From Ruminiclostridium cellobioparum subsp. termitidis CT1112 (GTDB taxonomy: Bacteria; Bacillota; Clostridia; Acetivibrionales; DSM-1351), in NCBI RefSeq assembly GCF_000350485.1, contig NZ_AORV01000015.1, positions 62,001 through 126,000 of the forward strand: a stretch of 64,000 bases of DNA. Reading direction: 5' to 3'. Positions 17,473-27,373 of the stretch are shown here, one piece after another (the stretch's first letter is position 1; the number at the start of each line of letters is the position of its first letter). Under the pieces are notes generated by a model, which saw only the letters and a program-made list of their open reading frames with translations, ran no database searches and was not told the origin of the DNA. Both the position numbers and the translations under genes were made by a program.

Positions 17473-20400
17473 TTAATAGCTTATCTTTACAGTTTTGATT
17501 TCAAAGGGGCCAAAGGCCAAATCAAAAGTACTCCCCGCTTCTATTGCTTCCAAATTTTCTTCCAGCATGTTGGTAAGCTCAATTGCCTTTGGCTTCATAC
17601 CAAGGGCTATCCTTGAACGGGTAAAGGTGCCCTCGGCTTCATACAATCTCATAATAAAGGCCTTTTGGTTGTCCTCGCACGGCTTTACGGTCTCGATTAT
17701 TATATTTGAACTGTCTGCCCGGGCCAGGGAGTCAAGTTCAGCGGCACCAGGTATCACGAGAGGTTTGTAATTCAGGCCGTACGCCGGCAATATGACATTG
17801 TCGGCGCTGAAATCACCTGTATGTGGTAAAAAGGAATATACACATTCATGAATTCCCGCATCTCCTCTGGGATCAGGTCTGCATCCGCCCTTGTGCAAGG
17901 ACAGCCTCATATCCGAACCCTCAACCGATATACCGTATTTGCAGTCATTTAGTATGGATACTCCATACCTCGTTTCAGAAATATCCGTAAACTTGTGGTT
18001 TACAACCTCAAACATAGCCTGTTCATAGCTGTTGTTGCGGGTAGTAGGCTTCTGGCAATGGCCGAACTGGATTTCATGCCTGGCCGTGTTGCTCACTATA
18101 GTGGTGTCAAAATCAACCTTCAGGAAGCGGTGCTTGTCGTTCCAGTCAATAACTGTCTCAAAATCCACCCTTGGAGTGGTGGAATAGAATATCATATCCT
18201 GTCTGACGGTTGATTTGCCGGTAAGTTTATAGGTACTCCGTATACGAAACTGGATTTTTCCGTCTGCAGCAATTTTTCTGTCAATCAGTCCGGCATCAGC
18301 CTGGAACTTCATCTGACAATCGGCATCAATATCCCAGTTATCCCAGGCAGTGGGCACATCCTCCGCAATCAAAAACGTGTTCAGCGGATAACCAGCCCCT
18401 CTCAGCTCCCGGTTTACACGTGTGTCAATAAATGAGCTGATTATACCGTCCTCATCAAAGGTCACTCTGGCAAACGGTGTAGTTAACACATTCCCTTTCA
18501 GTTCAAAAGGAGATTTATCCTCTACTGCTGCCGGGGCTGCTGCATTACCGGCCGGTTCAAAAGCCAGAACTCTGCTGCCCAGTGAGGGCAGTTTTATGTT
18601 TGCCACACACAGTTGTTCTTCCCCTCTCAAATTCTGAACCTGCTGAGTTTTGATATCCTTATCAGTTGCAGCTTTATCACCGAACCCGGCCAGATATATC
18701 ATGCCCGGCCTTTCAAAACCTAGTGTATTTACTACTGTTACCGCATTTTTATCGGCTTTGGCTCCGGCAGTTATATCAATAAGTTCCTGGGCTTTCTCAA
18801 GGAGCCGCCCCATTTCCCGGTAACAGTCGTCATGTGCTCTTGGAATGCACGTTCCAGGCAAAATATCATGAAACTGGTTGACCAGCAAGGTTTCCATCAG
18901 GGGTCTGATATCTGTATCCGCTGCTGTTTTTTCTTCCGAGACCGCCCTGTGCACTGTAAGGAATTCAAGATCATGCAGAGCTGTTTCAGCTTTTCTGTTG
19001 TTCCGCTTGATTGTATGCTGGTTTGTCAATGTCCCCCTGTGCAGTTCAAGATACAGTTCACCCTTATATACAGGAGGGTTTACAGCCTCCTGCTCAAGCT
19101 TCTCCATAAAGCTTCCCACACTCATATGCTCAGCCCTTGGACAGCCTTCCAGGTCACGAACCCTTTTTGCCATTTCAATCATTTCAAACTGCGGGCCGCC
19201 TCCTCCGTCGCCATATCCATAGGCTATAAGACGGCTTTTTGCTACATTCTTATTTTTTAAATAATTGTCACTGCCCCTGCCGTCGATGCTCTCCAACAAA
19301 GCCTTTGGCTCAGGCCAGCAATGAGTGATGTTGAAGTGGGTAAACACCTCTGTGCCGTCGATACCTTTCCAGTAAAAGGTTTCATAGGGAAATTTGTTGG
19401 TATCGTTCCAGGACATTTTAGTTGTGAGGAAATAGTCAACCCTGCTGCCCTTCATAATCTGAGGGATTGCGGCACTGTAACCGAAGGTGTCGGGCAGCCA
19501 AAAGCAGTTTGAGGTATAGTCAAAATATTTCTGTGTGTATTTTTGTCCCCACAGGAACTGGCGGATCATTGATTCACCGGAGGTTATATTACAGTCACAT
19601 TCCACCCAGACCGCCCCATTGGGTTCATATCTGCCCTCCCGTACTTTTTCCGCAAGCTTTTCAAATAATCCCGGGTAATTTTTTCTGATCATTTCAGTGT
19701 GGTATGCCGAACTCTGAATGAAACGGTACTCGGGAAACTGATTCATAAGACTGATCTCATTTGAGAAGGTCCTTGCACATTTTTTTACTGTTTCAGGTAT
19801 ATGCCACAGCCATGCCGTATCCATGTGGGAATGCCCCACCAAGCCTGCAAACGGCGCCGACTTCGAGTTTTTGGCTTCCAGCAGCGGTTTCATTATTTCC
19901 CTTGCTTTTGCCAGAGCCGGTCTCCATACTGATTCCTCTGCATTTTCAACCGAGTAATATACGGTTTTGTGCACCTCGGTCAAACAGTTAATTATATCGG
20001 CACGTCTGAAGCTTAAGGCATCAAGCTTTTCCGCCATCTGGTTAAAGGTTCTCAAATCGTATATGAAATCGGCTATATCCTGATTTTTAATACAAAGCCA
20101 GATTGCTTTATATTCATAGCGGTAATCACTTCTGACATTGGTTTCAAAGGGCTGAGTTCCCAATATGTAGTGGCCTGCGTAAAATTCCACGGCAAAATCA
20201 ACTACTTCCTTCCTGAAGTCTCCATCTACCAGTAAATCACAATAGTGGTTGCCATGACCTGTCTGTACTATCTTTGTGGCAAAAGTACCCGAGGGTATGC
20301 CGTCAACCCACAGCATTGCCTCATACCCGCCCACTTCAGGTCTTATATAAATATTTTGGCCTTTATACTCCTGCGGAATATGTACTTTTCCCTTGAACCA

Positions 20401-20604
20401 GCAATACACTCCTTCACTTCCCCAGGTATCGCCCTTTTTTATGTCTTTATATAGTCCCTCTTCCTGAGGTATGCTGTGATGCTGCTCCATGGTTTCATAA
20501 TATCTTGCTTCTGCTTCTGCAATATTGGAAAATATGTAGGGTTCCAGGGTTTGCTCATACCTTGCAAGCTTTTGCAGCATCCGGTTTATTTGTATATCAT
20601 TCAT
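17473..20604 (-). CDS. GH38 alpha-mannosidase
   Basis: The 1043-residue cytoplasmic enzyme is a GH38 alpha-mannosidase. The zinc site is seen in GHSHMDTAWLW and the nucleophile aspartate in WLPDTFGYSAAIPQI. The middle helical domain and large C-terminal beta domains give normal family length. Without a signal peptide it probably trims imported mannose-containing oligosaccharides. The start is set at ATG 20604 (MNDIQINRML) because AAGGAG lies upstream, although with a long 12-base spacer, and because the longer frame from 20646 has no ribosome site. Its upstream region holds a 31-base motif shared with importer B. Confidence 0.87.
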   Translation of the reverse strand: MNDIQINRMLQKLARYEQTLEPYIFSNIAEAEARYYETMEQHHSIPQEEGLYKDIKKGDTWGSEGVYCWFKGKVHIPQEYKGQNIYIRPEVGGYEAMLWVDGIPSGTFATKIVQTGHGNHYCDLLVDGDFRKEVVDFAVEFYAGHYILGTQPFETNVRSDYRYEYKAIWLCIKNQDIADFIYDLRTFNQMAEKLDALSFRRADIINCLTEVHKTVYYSVENAEESVWRPALAKAREIMKPLLEAKNSKSAPFAGLVGHSHMDTAWLWHIPETVKKCARTFSNEISLMNQFPEYRFIQSSAYHTEMIRKNYPGLFEKLAEKVREGRYEPNGAVWVECDCNITSGESMIRQFLWGQKYTQKYFDYTSNCFWLPDTFGYSAAIPQIMKGSRVDYFLTTKMSWNDTNKFPYETFYWKGIDGTEVFTHFNITHCWPEPKALLESIDGRGSDNYLKNKNVAKSRLIAYGYGDGGGGPQFEMIEMAKRVRDLEGCPRAEHMSVGSFMEKLEQEAVNPPVYKGELYLELHRGTLTNQHTIKRNNRKAETALHDLEFLTVHRAVSEEKTAADTDIRPLMETLLVNQFHDILPGTCIPRAHDDCYREMGRLLEKAQELIDITAGAKADKNAVTVVNTLGFERPGMIYLAGFGDKAATDKDIKTQQVQNLRGEEQLCVANIKLPSLGSRVLAFEPAGNAAAPAAVEDKSPFELKGNVLTTPFARVTFDEDGIISSFIDTRVNRELRGAGYPLNTFLIAEDVPTAWDNWDIDADCQMKFQADAGLIDRKIAADGKIQFRIRSTYKLTGKSTVRQDMIFYSTTPRVDFETVIDWNDKHRFLKVDFDTTIVSNTARHEIQFGHCQKPTTRNNSYEQAMFEVVNHKFTDISETRYGVSILNDCKYGISVEGSDMRLSLHKGGCRPDPRGDAGIHECVYSFLPHTGDFSADNVILPAYGLNYKPLVIPGAAELDSLARADSSNIIIETVKPCEDNQKAFIMRLYEAEGTFTRSRIALGMKPKAIELTNMLEENLEAIEAGSTFDLAFGPFEIKTVKISY

Positions 20605-20650
20605 TTTAAACTTCAGCTCCTTTATTTCAGGTTCTTTTTCTTTCATTTAT

Positions 20651-20681
20651 TACTTTAACCCGTTGCCGGATTATAATATAG
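20651..20681 (-). promoter_or_regulatory. Promoter motif shared with importer B (copy 1)
   Basis: Read on the plus strand, TACTTTAACCC, TTGC and TTATAATATAGT blocks match 38963-38993 at 27 of 31 positions. On the minus strand it contains TATAAT and lies 47 bases upstream of the GH38 start. It directly follows the point where the GH95 gene is cut off. It is likely a promoter with an operator for a common regulator. Confidence 0.6.
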
Positions 20682-20686
20682 TGATG

Positions 20687-21055
20687 TTATTCATAATTCC
20701 CGGCCTGTTCATGATTTTCAAAATACAGATACAAATCTCCCAGGGGCTCATAATGTCTTTGACCCTCAGGTGTTCCGGATAAGGCCATACAGGCCAGTCT
20801 TTCGGCCTTGTCGATTTCTCCCCCGGCAATCAATTTCCTGATTTCAGGCAGATATTTCAGGGCATCCGGGTTATTTCTGTCCCTTGGTCCGCCATACCAT
20901 TCACTGTCTTCGTTAAGTTGAATCCGTTCAGCAGCTATACCGCCAAATACCATTCCCCCCAGCCTTCCATTTCCCATAGCCAGAGCTTCATTCCATCCTG
21001 CCTGTATGTCTGCGGGCTGACCATACCAGAGTTTCAGCACATTATTTGTACCCAT
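20687..21055 (-). pseudogene. GH95 alpha-L-fucosidase, N-terminal fragment only
   Basis: The 122 residues match the start of GH95 enzymes: LWYGQPADIQAGWNEALAMG, GRLGGMVFGG, LNEDSEWYGGP and YEPLGDLYLYFE. Intact GH95 proteins are about 750-800 residues, so roughly 85 percent, including all catalytic residues, is missing. The frame stops after AGNYE, where relatives continue into the next strand. Only 82 bases separate the stop from the GH38 start, so a deletion joined this stump to the GH38 promoter. GAGGAG precedes ATG 21055. It may still be translated but cannot be an active fucosidase. Confidence 0.8.
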
Positions 21056-21117
21056 CAGGAAATTCTCCTCAAAAATCATTTTATTTTTCCCAGGAACATG
21101 AATGCCGGCATTTTCTA

Positions 21118-22119
21118 TTACCCACCATATCCGAAAACCTTGAACTCTGAAACGCTCAGCGGTTTTAGAGCTACATTGGTTATAACAAGTTTGACATACC
21201 TTGCTTTCTGTTTATTAAAGCAAAGGATGACCTTGCCGTCTATAAAGGACAGTTTCTCTTCATCGGACACATTATATTTTTCCTCCCAATGCTTACCGTC
21301 CGTACTGAATAATAGCACAAAGCTTCTGGGAGTATTAAGCCTTACACTTGTATCTTCCATACGTGAATTGAATTGTAGTTTTGCTATCTCATATACAGAC
21401 TTCAGATCTGCCTGAAGATACATGCCTTTTACCTGTGTTTCGGAGGACTCCCAGAAATATCCTTTTCCTTTTGTTATATTATCACACATTTCCTGATTGG
21501 AGTTAGTGATAAATTGAAACTGCTCTCCCACTATTTCCTGAAATCCTTCTGATCCCAGGGAAAACTGCAGGTCAAGGCTGTCGCTGTCCTTGCGCCTGAA
21601 AACCACAGATAACGGAGCTGCTTCGTTTACCTCTCTATTTTCCTTGATAACAAGCTTATTCCAGCCATTTTTTAAAGGCAGGGCGGCGAGAGCTATCTGT
21701 TTGCCTTCCGATATGAGAGTATTGTTCAGATATAACTCTTTCCTGTTTTTATTTCTTATCTGAACCTCCATGAGATCAGGATTTAGCAGCAGGTCTGTTC
21801 TGTCTGACGGAGAATGGATATATAGGCAATAATAGCAATACGGTTCATTTTTGCCCGAATCACTGTCCAATAAATCCAAAACTCTCCAAAACCCGGCTCC
21901 GGCTTCCTCAAACCTGTTGATTTCAGGGCTCATACTCTCCGGCTCCAAATTGTTTTTTGAACTCAGAACAAGTGCTTTAGTTACCTTGCCGTCATAGATC
22001 CCTTCATGCAGAATATTCTCAAATTCATCGGACATTTTACAGTTTACTATAAGTCCCATATTGGAGAAAAAACCGGCTTGCAAGTCTTTCAAGCTTACGG
22101 TTTGCATAGGACATATCAA
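21118..22119 (-). pseudogene. Discoidin-type C-terminal part of the frameshifted GH2 gene
   Basis: This frame encodes about 315 residues ending in an F5/8 type C (CBM32-like) domain (LYNNT-type strand region, then RFVVLLF-like and YVKLVITNVALKPLSVSEFK at the end). It has no convincing start: the frame opens with TTG and no ribosome site precedes it or its internal ATGs. It overlaps the end of the GH2 frame by 83 bases. Reading through the six-base A tract at 22067-22072 with one base fewer joins the two frames smoothly. I therefore treat it as the tail of the GH2 protein rather than as a gene of its own. Confidence 0.7.
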
Positions 22120-25100
22120 TCTGCCCCAGTATGACCTTCACTGTGTTGATATGAGTCTCAGCCAGGCCGTAAAGCGGAGTTTTTGTTTCCTGTTCACTCC
22201 TGAGTATTGATACTGTTTTACGGTCCTCTCCCTGAAAATTCCACATTCTCCAGTTCAAATCAGCGTTCTTTAACAGGCCTTTGACCTTCCGGTCATCTTT
22301 AATCAGGAAAGGCCTTTTGCATATCACTGTCTCCTGGCCTGCTTCAAGACCGTACAAATCCCCGGCATGAATGCCGTCAGTCAAAGCATTGTCCTTGCCG
22401 GCTTTTATCAGCTGGTACAGAGGTTTCTCAACTACTTCGATATATCCTTTGAGACTGTCAGGCAGTGTAGCCTCATCAAAATTACACAACAGGATTTGCT
22501 CTGCGTTATATGGCATTATTTCATCCAGGTAATCCAGCCTGCAGCTTCCGTCTGCCACCAGGAGTTTTACTTCCCGCAGCGACCTTATTTGGTCTCTGTT
22601 TTTAACCTCTGCCAGTGTAAAGTCTATTCCCATGTTTTCAAAGCTGCGGTGCATATCCGAATCCTTCTTCGAAACCAGGACACATTCATGGGCTTCGGTT
22701 TTACCGGTTTGAGCAGCATATGCAATCAAATTCGAGAGAAGTACCAGGGCGGCAGGTTCCTCTGCAGCCCATTTTAAAAGCGGAATGGTACTTACCAGCT
22801 GCCTTGCTTTCCCATTCTTGACATCAAGTATCAGAGGAATACCTTTTCCTGTACAAAACAGATTAAATGCACTTACACATAAATTATCCTGGAAAGTATT
22901 ATTGCAAAGGTATCCGTTACCCCAATTGGACAGGTCCTCTTCCTCCAGATTTTCCATAAGCGTCCTGTCATCTACATTTAAAAACGCATTTTCAGCCGAA
23001 CCATGCGAAAGCCATGATTTGAACCCATGCTTTTCGGGCAAAAGATCCAGTACAGAGCAGCATGCCCAGGTCAAGCCGGCCGCAGCCTCTTCCGTACACT
23101 CCTCAAGCAGATAAATGTCTATCCCTTGAGTAAGTCCGTCAACTGTTTCTATTCCCGATTTCTCAAAAAATTCATTGGCATCCAGCCTTGAACCTCCCAA
23201 TATTCCTACTTTTCCGAAACCACCCATAAAACTGAAAATGTGGTTTTTATTATATACTTTTATACTGCAGACATCCTCAAAGACAATATTATCACGGAAT
23301 TTCATTAAAATCCTGAGAGATAACCTCTCAATAGAATCTGCAGCCGGAAGATCAAATTCAATATCCAACTCCTCATAGCCGGCGGGATTTACCAGGACAC
23401 TTTTATTTCCGCTCCCGAGGATTTCTCCTTTCTGTTCCATTTGCCATTCCAGTATGTATTCCTTCTCTTCAAAAGAATCATTGAAAACCGATATTTTTTT
23501 AGCTCCTGCTTCTCCGTTATAATAACGGGACCTGCCCTCTTCAAAGAAAAACCTTTCAGGAAGGTATGCCTGCCTCACCCATTCAAATACCGTATTGGGA
23601 ATATATTCAGGCAGACTGTCGTCGTAGGCGGCGTTCAAGGTTGAAATATAAGGGCCGGTCCTTGTTGGTTTGACACCCGGCAGGGACAAATCCGGATAAT
23701 TTATGATCCTTTCCTTAAAGGGCAGTGGTTTCAGGCCATACCATACCAGATTAAACACACATACCTGTGCGGCCCATTTTCTTTCATGCTTCAGGTTTTC
23801 AAAAAGTTCCCGGCCAATGGCTTCAAGCCTCCCGTCAAAGGACAGGTAGGTTTTTTCACCGTACTGATTGCATACACAATCCGGTGTTGCATAATAAAGA
23901 CTTCCCATCTCTCCTATTGTAACAGGCTTGTTTACATTTTCAGGACCCTTTTTACCCGGGTAGTGCAGAGAATAAACATCAAGCCTCCCGCCCATATCCT
24001 GGCTTCCATCTCCGCTGACCGGACGTGTGGGGTCAAGACTCCCGGCATATTCAGCCAGTAAAAACAATCTTTCGTTCAGCTCGTTTTCGTCTTTTACCCC
24101 GTCATCCGCCGACACTCTGTACGCCATTATGCATTCGTTTTCAACACTCCAGATAATGATGCTGGGATGGTTTCTGTCACGTTCTATCATTCTTTTAATA
24201 TGTTTCTTGCCATTTTCCACAAATTCCATTGAGTAGTGGAATTCACAATGGGACGCCCAGATGGATGTCTCATCTACAATCATCATTCCCATCTCATCGG
24301 CCATATCAAGGAAGAATTCAGGATAAACCTGTGCGTGGAGCCTTATGCAATTCACATTGGCGTCCCTGGCCATTTTATACCAGAGCCTTGCATACTCCTC
24401 ATTCTGATATGCAAAACCCATATAGTGCCAGGAATCATTTCTTAAATTTATTGGAGTTCCATTCAGGTAAAACTGTTTTCCTCTGACCTCAAAGCTTTTG
24501 AAGCCAAATCTTGCAGTTTTGACATCTACTATCTCATTGCCGCTATGGAGAATAACATCTATGTAATATAACTCGGGGGAATCAGGCCACCACTGCCTTA
24601 TCTCATCCTTTATGCCGGAATAGTCAAAAATGAATTCAACTGAATTCCCATTGACGGGCAAACCGCAGGCCAGCTTAAAACTCCTGTCACCCGACCACTC
24701 CCTCAGGACCATACCAACGGTGAAATCTTCTCCCCTGTCGGCGGCCAGATCTGCATCAACCCTTAATATATTGCTGTTGACGTCTGTCCTGACAAAAATA
24801 TCCGTAATATGGTCATGCGGATATACATTCAAATATACATCCTGCCATATGCCGCCCATGGTCTTGCCCCAGAATGAACCGGTAGGATATTCTATCCTGT
24901 TTTTACCCGCTTCATTTTTATACCTGAAGGCGTCAAGCTTCTTCACACCTACTACCAGGGTATTGCTCCCGCCGTATTTTACATGATCCTGGACAGGAAA
25001 TTCATGCGGCAAAAACCCATCTGCGTCGGTTGAGATCAGTTTACCGTTAATATAAAACTCACTGTAAAAAAGTACCGCATTAAATTTCAGGGTAATTACT

Positions 25101-25387
25101 TTTCCCCGCCATTCTTCATCAATAAACATTTCTGTTTTATACCAGCCGCTTTGGGCGTTTTCCCATGCTTTGGGGTATTCGGGATATAAATTGAATTCTC
25201 CGCCCCTGAGGAATATTTCTTCTTCCCCACAGGTCAGCTTTTCAGGACCTGCAAAAGTATTTATATTCCAGGGAGACGGAACCTTGATCTGAGTTTTGTC
25301 CCATTTCCGGGGTATCCGGTCCAATGTCCCGTTCCCGGGGCAAAAATCCCATAAACCGTTCAGACATATCTGTTTTCTGTTATTCAT
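22037..25387 (-). pseudogene. GH2 beta-galactosidase/glucuronidase-like protein, frameshifted near its end
   Basis: The 1116-residue frame carries GH2 sugar-binding, immunoglobulin-like and TIM-barrel domains (about 1-600). The acid/base glutamate is in IIWSVENECI and the nucleophile probably in VTIGEMGS. Residues about 690-1100 form a second large region I do not recognise. The frame ends 13 residues after LASRFF with a tail (LQYGTYSKL) that looks random, while the next frame continues with SNMGLIV into a discoidin domain. The intact protein would be about 1430 residues. ATG 25387 follows AGGAGG with an eight-base spacer. The catalytic part is whole, so activity may remain. Substrate unknown. 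Confidence 0.75.
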
Positions 25388-25471
25388 GCTATCAACCTCC
25401 TGGGTCATGTTATGGTTAAAGCCGTATAGCGGCCAATATTCGTTTACTCCCATATAAGCTTATATTCAATT

Positions 25472-27373
25472 TCACAATCCTGTAATATTTCCATCACTGT
25501 CGCAGCAGGGAATTTTTATTTTTACACTTGTTCCCATTCCCGGCCGGCTGGTTATGGACAATCCGTATTCATCACCGCAAAAAAGGTTTATCCTTTTCAT
25601 TACATTGTATAAGCCAAAGCTCTTCCTATCCTTTCCGGAATCACTCATTATTTTATCAATGGTTTCCTGCTCCATACCATCACCGTTATCATTGACCTCA
25701 AATATTAAAAGATTTTCTGCCTTTTGTCCCTTAACAGTTATGAGACCTTTTTTCTCCGAATTCCTTAACCCGTGTAAAAGTGAATTTTCAACTACAGGCT
25801 GCAGGATCAGCTTAATACAGTTATATGAACAAATGTTTTCATCCACATCTATCCGGTAATCAAGATCCAGCTTGTAAATTTTCCGTATCAGATTTATATA
25901 GGCCGTAATGATATAAATTTCATCGGACACTTTGATAAAAATATTCCCTTTGCTGAGACTTGCCTTATAAAAGCCGATAAGATTTTCGGTTATTTCATAT
26001 GCATCCAGATTTCCGCATTTTTTAGAGATCCATCTTATAGCCGTCAAACTGTTATAAAGCAGGTGGGGATTGATTTGTTCCTGTAACAGCTCATACTCTA
26101 TTTTTTGGGAATACAGTTTAACCTTATATTCGGTTTCAATCAAATGATTAATTCGTCCTAGCATTTCATTAAACTGCTGATCCAGCTCTCCGATTTCATC
26201 ATTTCCCCGTATCTCCTGCAATGGGAGCGTAGTATCCTTTTTAATCCTGTGGATTTTTGTTGTAAGATGCTTTAACCTCTTTGTGATGGTTTTGGACAAT
26301 GTCAGCATTATCAGCAGCGAACCTGCAAATGACAAAAGGCTTATTGTCAGAGTGGTTACGACAATTTCGTTTGTTTTGGTTTCCACCGTATTCCCTGAAT
26401 CCACCAGAACCATTTTCCAGCCTGATATTACCGAGGTTTCGTAATATACACCAGCATCTGCGCCATTCACCTTCAGATGTCCTACTCCCTTTTCACCTTT
26501 TTGAATTATATTATTGAGTGCAGTCCTGAAAGCTTCCGATCCATCTGCCAGCTGCCCGCTGCTGCAGACAAGGCTGCCCTCCTGATCCATAAGAATGGCC
26601 GAGCAGCCTTCCCGCGGAGTAATGCTGTGCAGTATATCTCCAATGGAGTCTAAGGGTATGGCAAGGCTGATAACACCCAGATTCTCCATTGTATCAAAAT
26701 TATAGAACTGCCTGTTCAGGGAAATGACTTTTATTGGAGTATCACTATTCTGAACGTATTTATTTTCGGTGTATGTGGGTCTCCAGAAAAAAGAACTCTT
26801 ACTGTCCTTTGCTCTTCTATACCACTGCTCGCCATCCAGCTGTTTAAAATTCAATATTCGGATATTATCATAATTATTATTCATAAATATGCTGTTTATG
26901 GAATTGTTATTTGAATAAAAGGTCAGAAATAACCCAACACCGTTTTTCAAACTGTAGCTCGAATATTTCAGATTGGAATATTTATACTCATTTAAAAGCG
27001 GCAGCACTTTTTGACTGAAGTTCGTATACATTTCCAGAAGATCACCGTATTCATTATATTTAACCGATAAAATTCTCTGCATATTGCGGTCGCTGAACAA
27101 TATATCGCTCCTGTTGACCACACCCTCCATATAAAAATCCACAATGTCTCTCATTTGGCGGACGGATGAAGATAAAAAACTTTTCTCCGTTTCCACAAGA
27201 TTCTGGTTTGATATGAGATACAATTTTGTACCCAGGATAATAACAGGTACAAGTGTAATTATTATATTGATTGTATATAGTTTTTTCCTGATTTCAAGAT
27301 CATAGAGAAAATTGGATAACAGCTTGTATAAAAAAGTCAAAATGTATTTAAAAAAACGCAAGGTATCCTTCAC
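25472..27373 (-). CDS. YesM-family sensor histidine kinase
   Basis: This 633-residue kinase has two membrane helices (about 33-54 and 300-325) around an extracellular Cache-like sensor, then a HAMP linker. The phospho-accepting histidine is in EQINPHLLYNSLTAIRW, and the ATPase part has VNDNGDGMEQE and SRPGMGTSVKI. The GTG start at 27373 overlaps the TGA stop of the response regulator in GTGA, so the two are translationally coupled. It should sense a sugar or its binding protein outside and control importer C. Confidence 0.88.
   Translation of the reverse strand: MKDTLRFFKYILTFLYKLLSNFLYDLEIRKKLYTINIIITLVPVIILGTKLYLISNQNLVETEKSFLSSSVRQMRDIVDFYMEGVVNRSDILFSDRNMQRILSVKYNEYGDLLEMYTNFSQKVLPLLNEYKYSNLKYSSYSLKNGVGLFLTFYSNNNSINSIFMNNNYDNIRILNFKQLDGEQWYRRAKDSKSSFFWRPTYTENKYVQNSDTPIKVISLNRQFYNFDTMENLGVISLAIPLDSIGDILHSITPREGCSAILMDQEGSLVCSSGQLADGSEAFRTALNNIIQKGEKGVGHLKVNGADAGVYYETSVISGWKMVLVDSGNTVETKTNEIVVTTLTISLLSFAGSLLIMLTLSKTITKRLKHLTTKIHRIKKDTTLPLQEIRGNDEIGELDQQFNEMLGRINHLIETEYKVKLYSQKIEYELLQEQINPHLLYNSLTAIRWISKKCGNLDAYEITENLIGFYKASLSKGNIFIKVSDEIYIITAYINLIRKIYKLDLDYRIDVDENICSYNCIKLILQPVVENSLLHGLRNSEKKGLITVKGQKAENLLIFEVNDNGDGMEQETIDKIMSDSGKDRKSFGLYNVMKRINLFCGDEYGLSITSRPGMGTSVKIKIPCCDSDGNITGL

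Noticed and set aside
22059-22119. Independent start for the discoidin-domain frame at TTG 22119, ATG 22107 or ATG 22059
   Set aside because: None has a ribosome binding site, and the frame fuses naturally with the GH2 frame after a one-base change.
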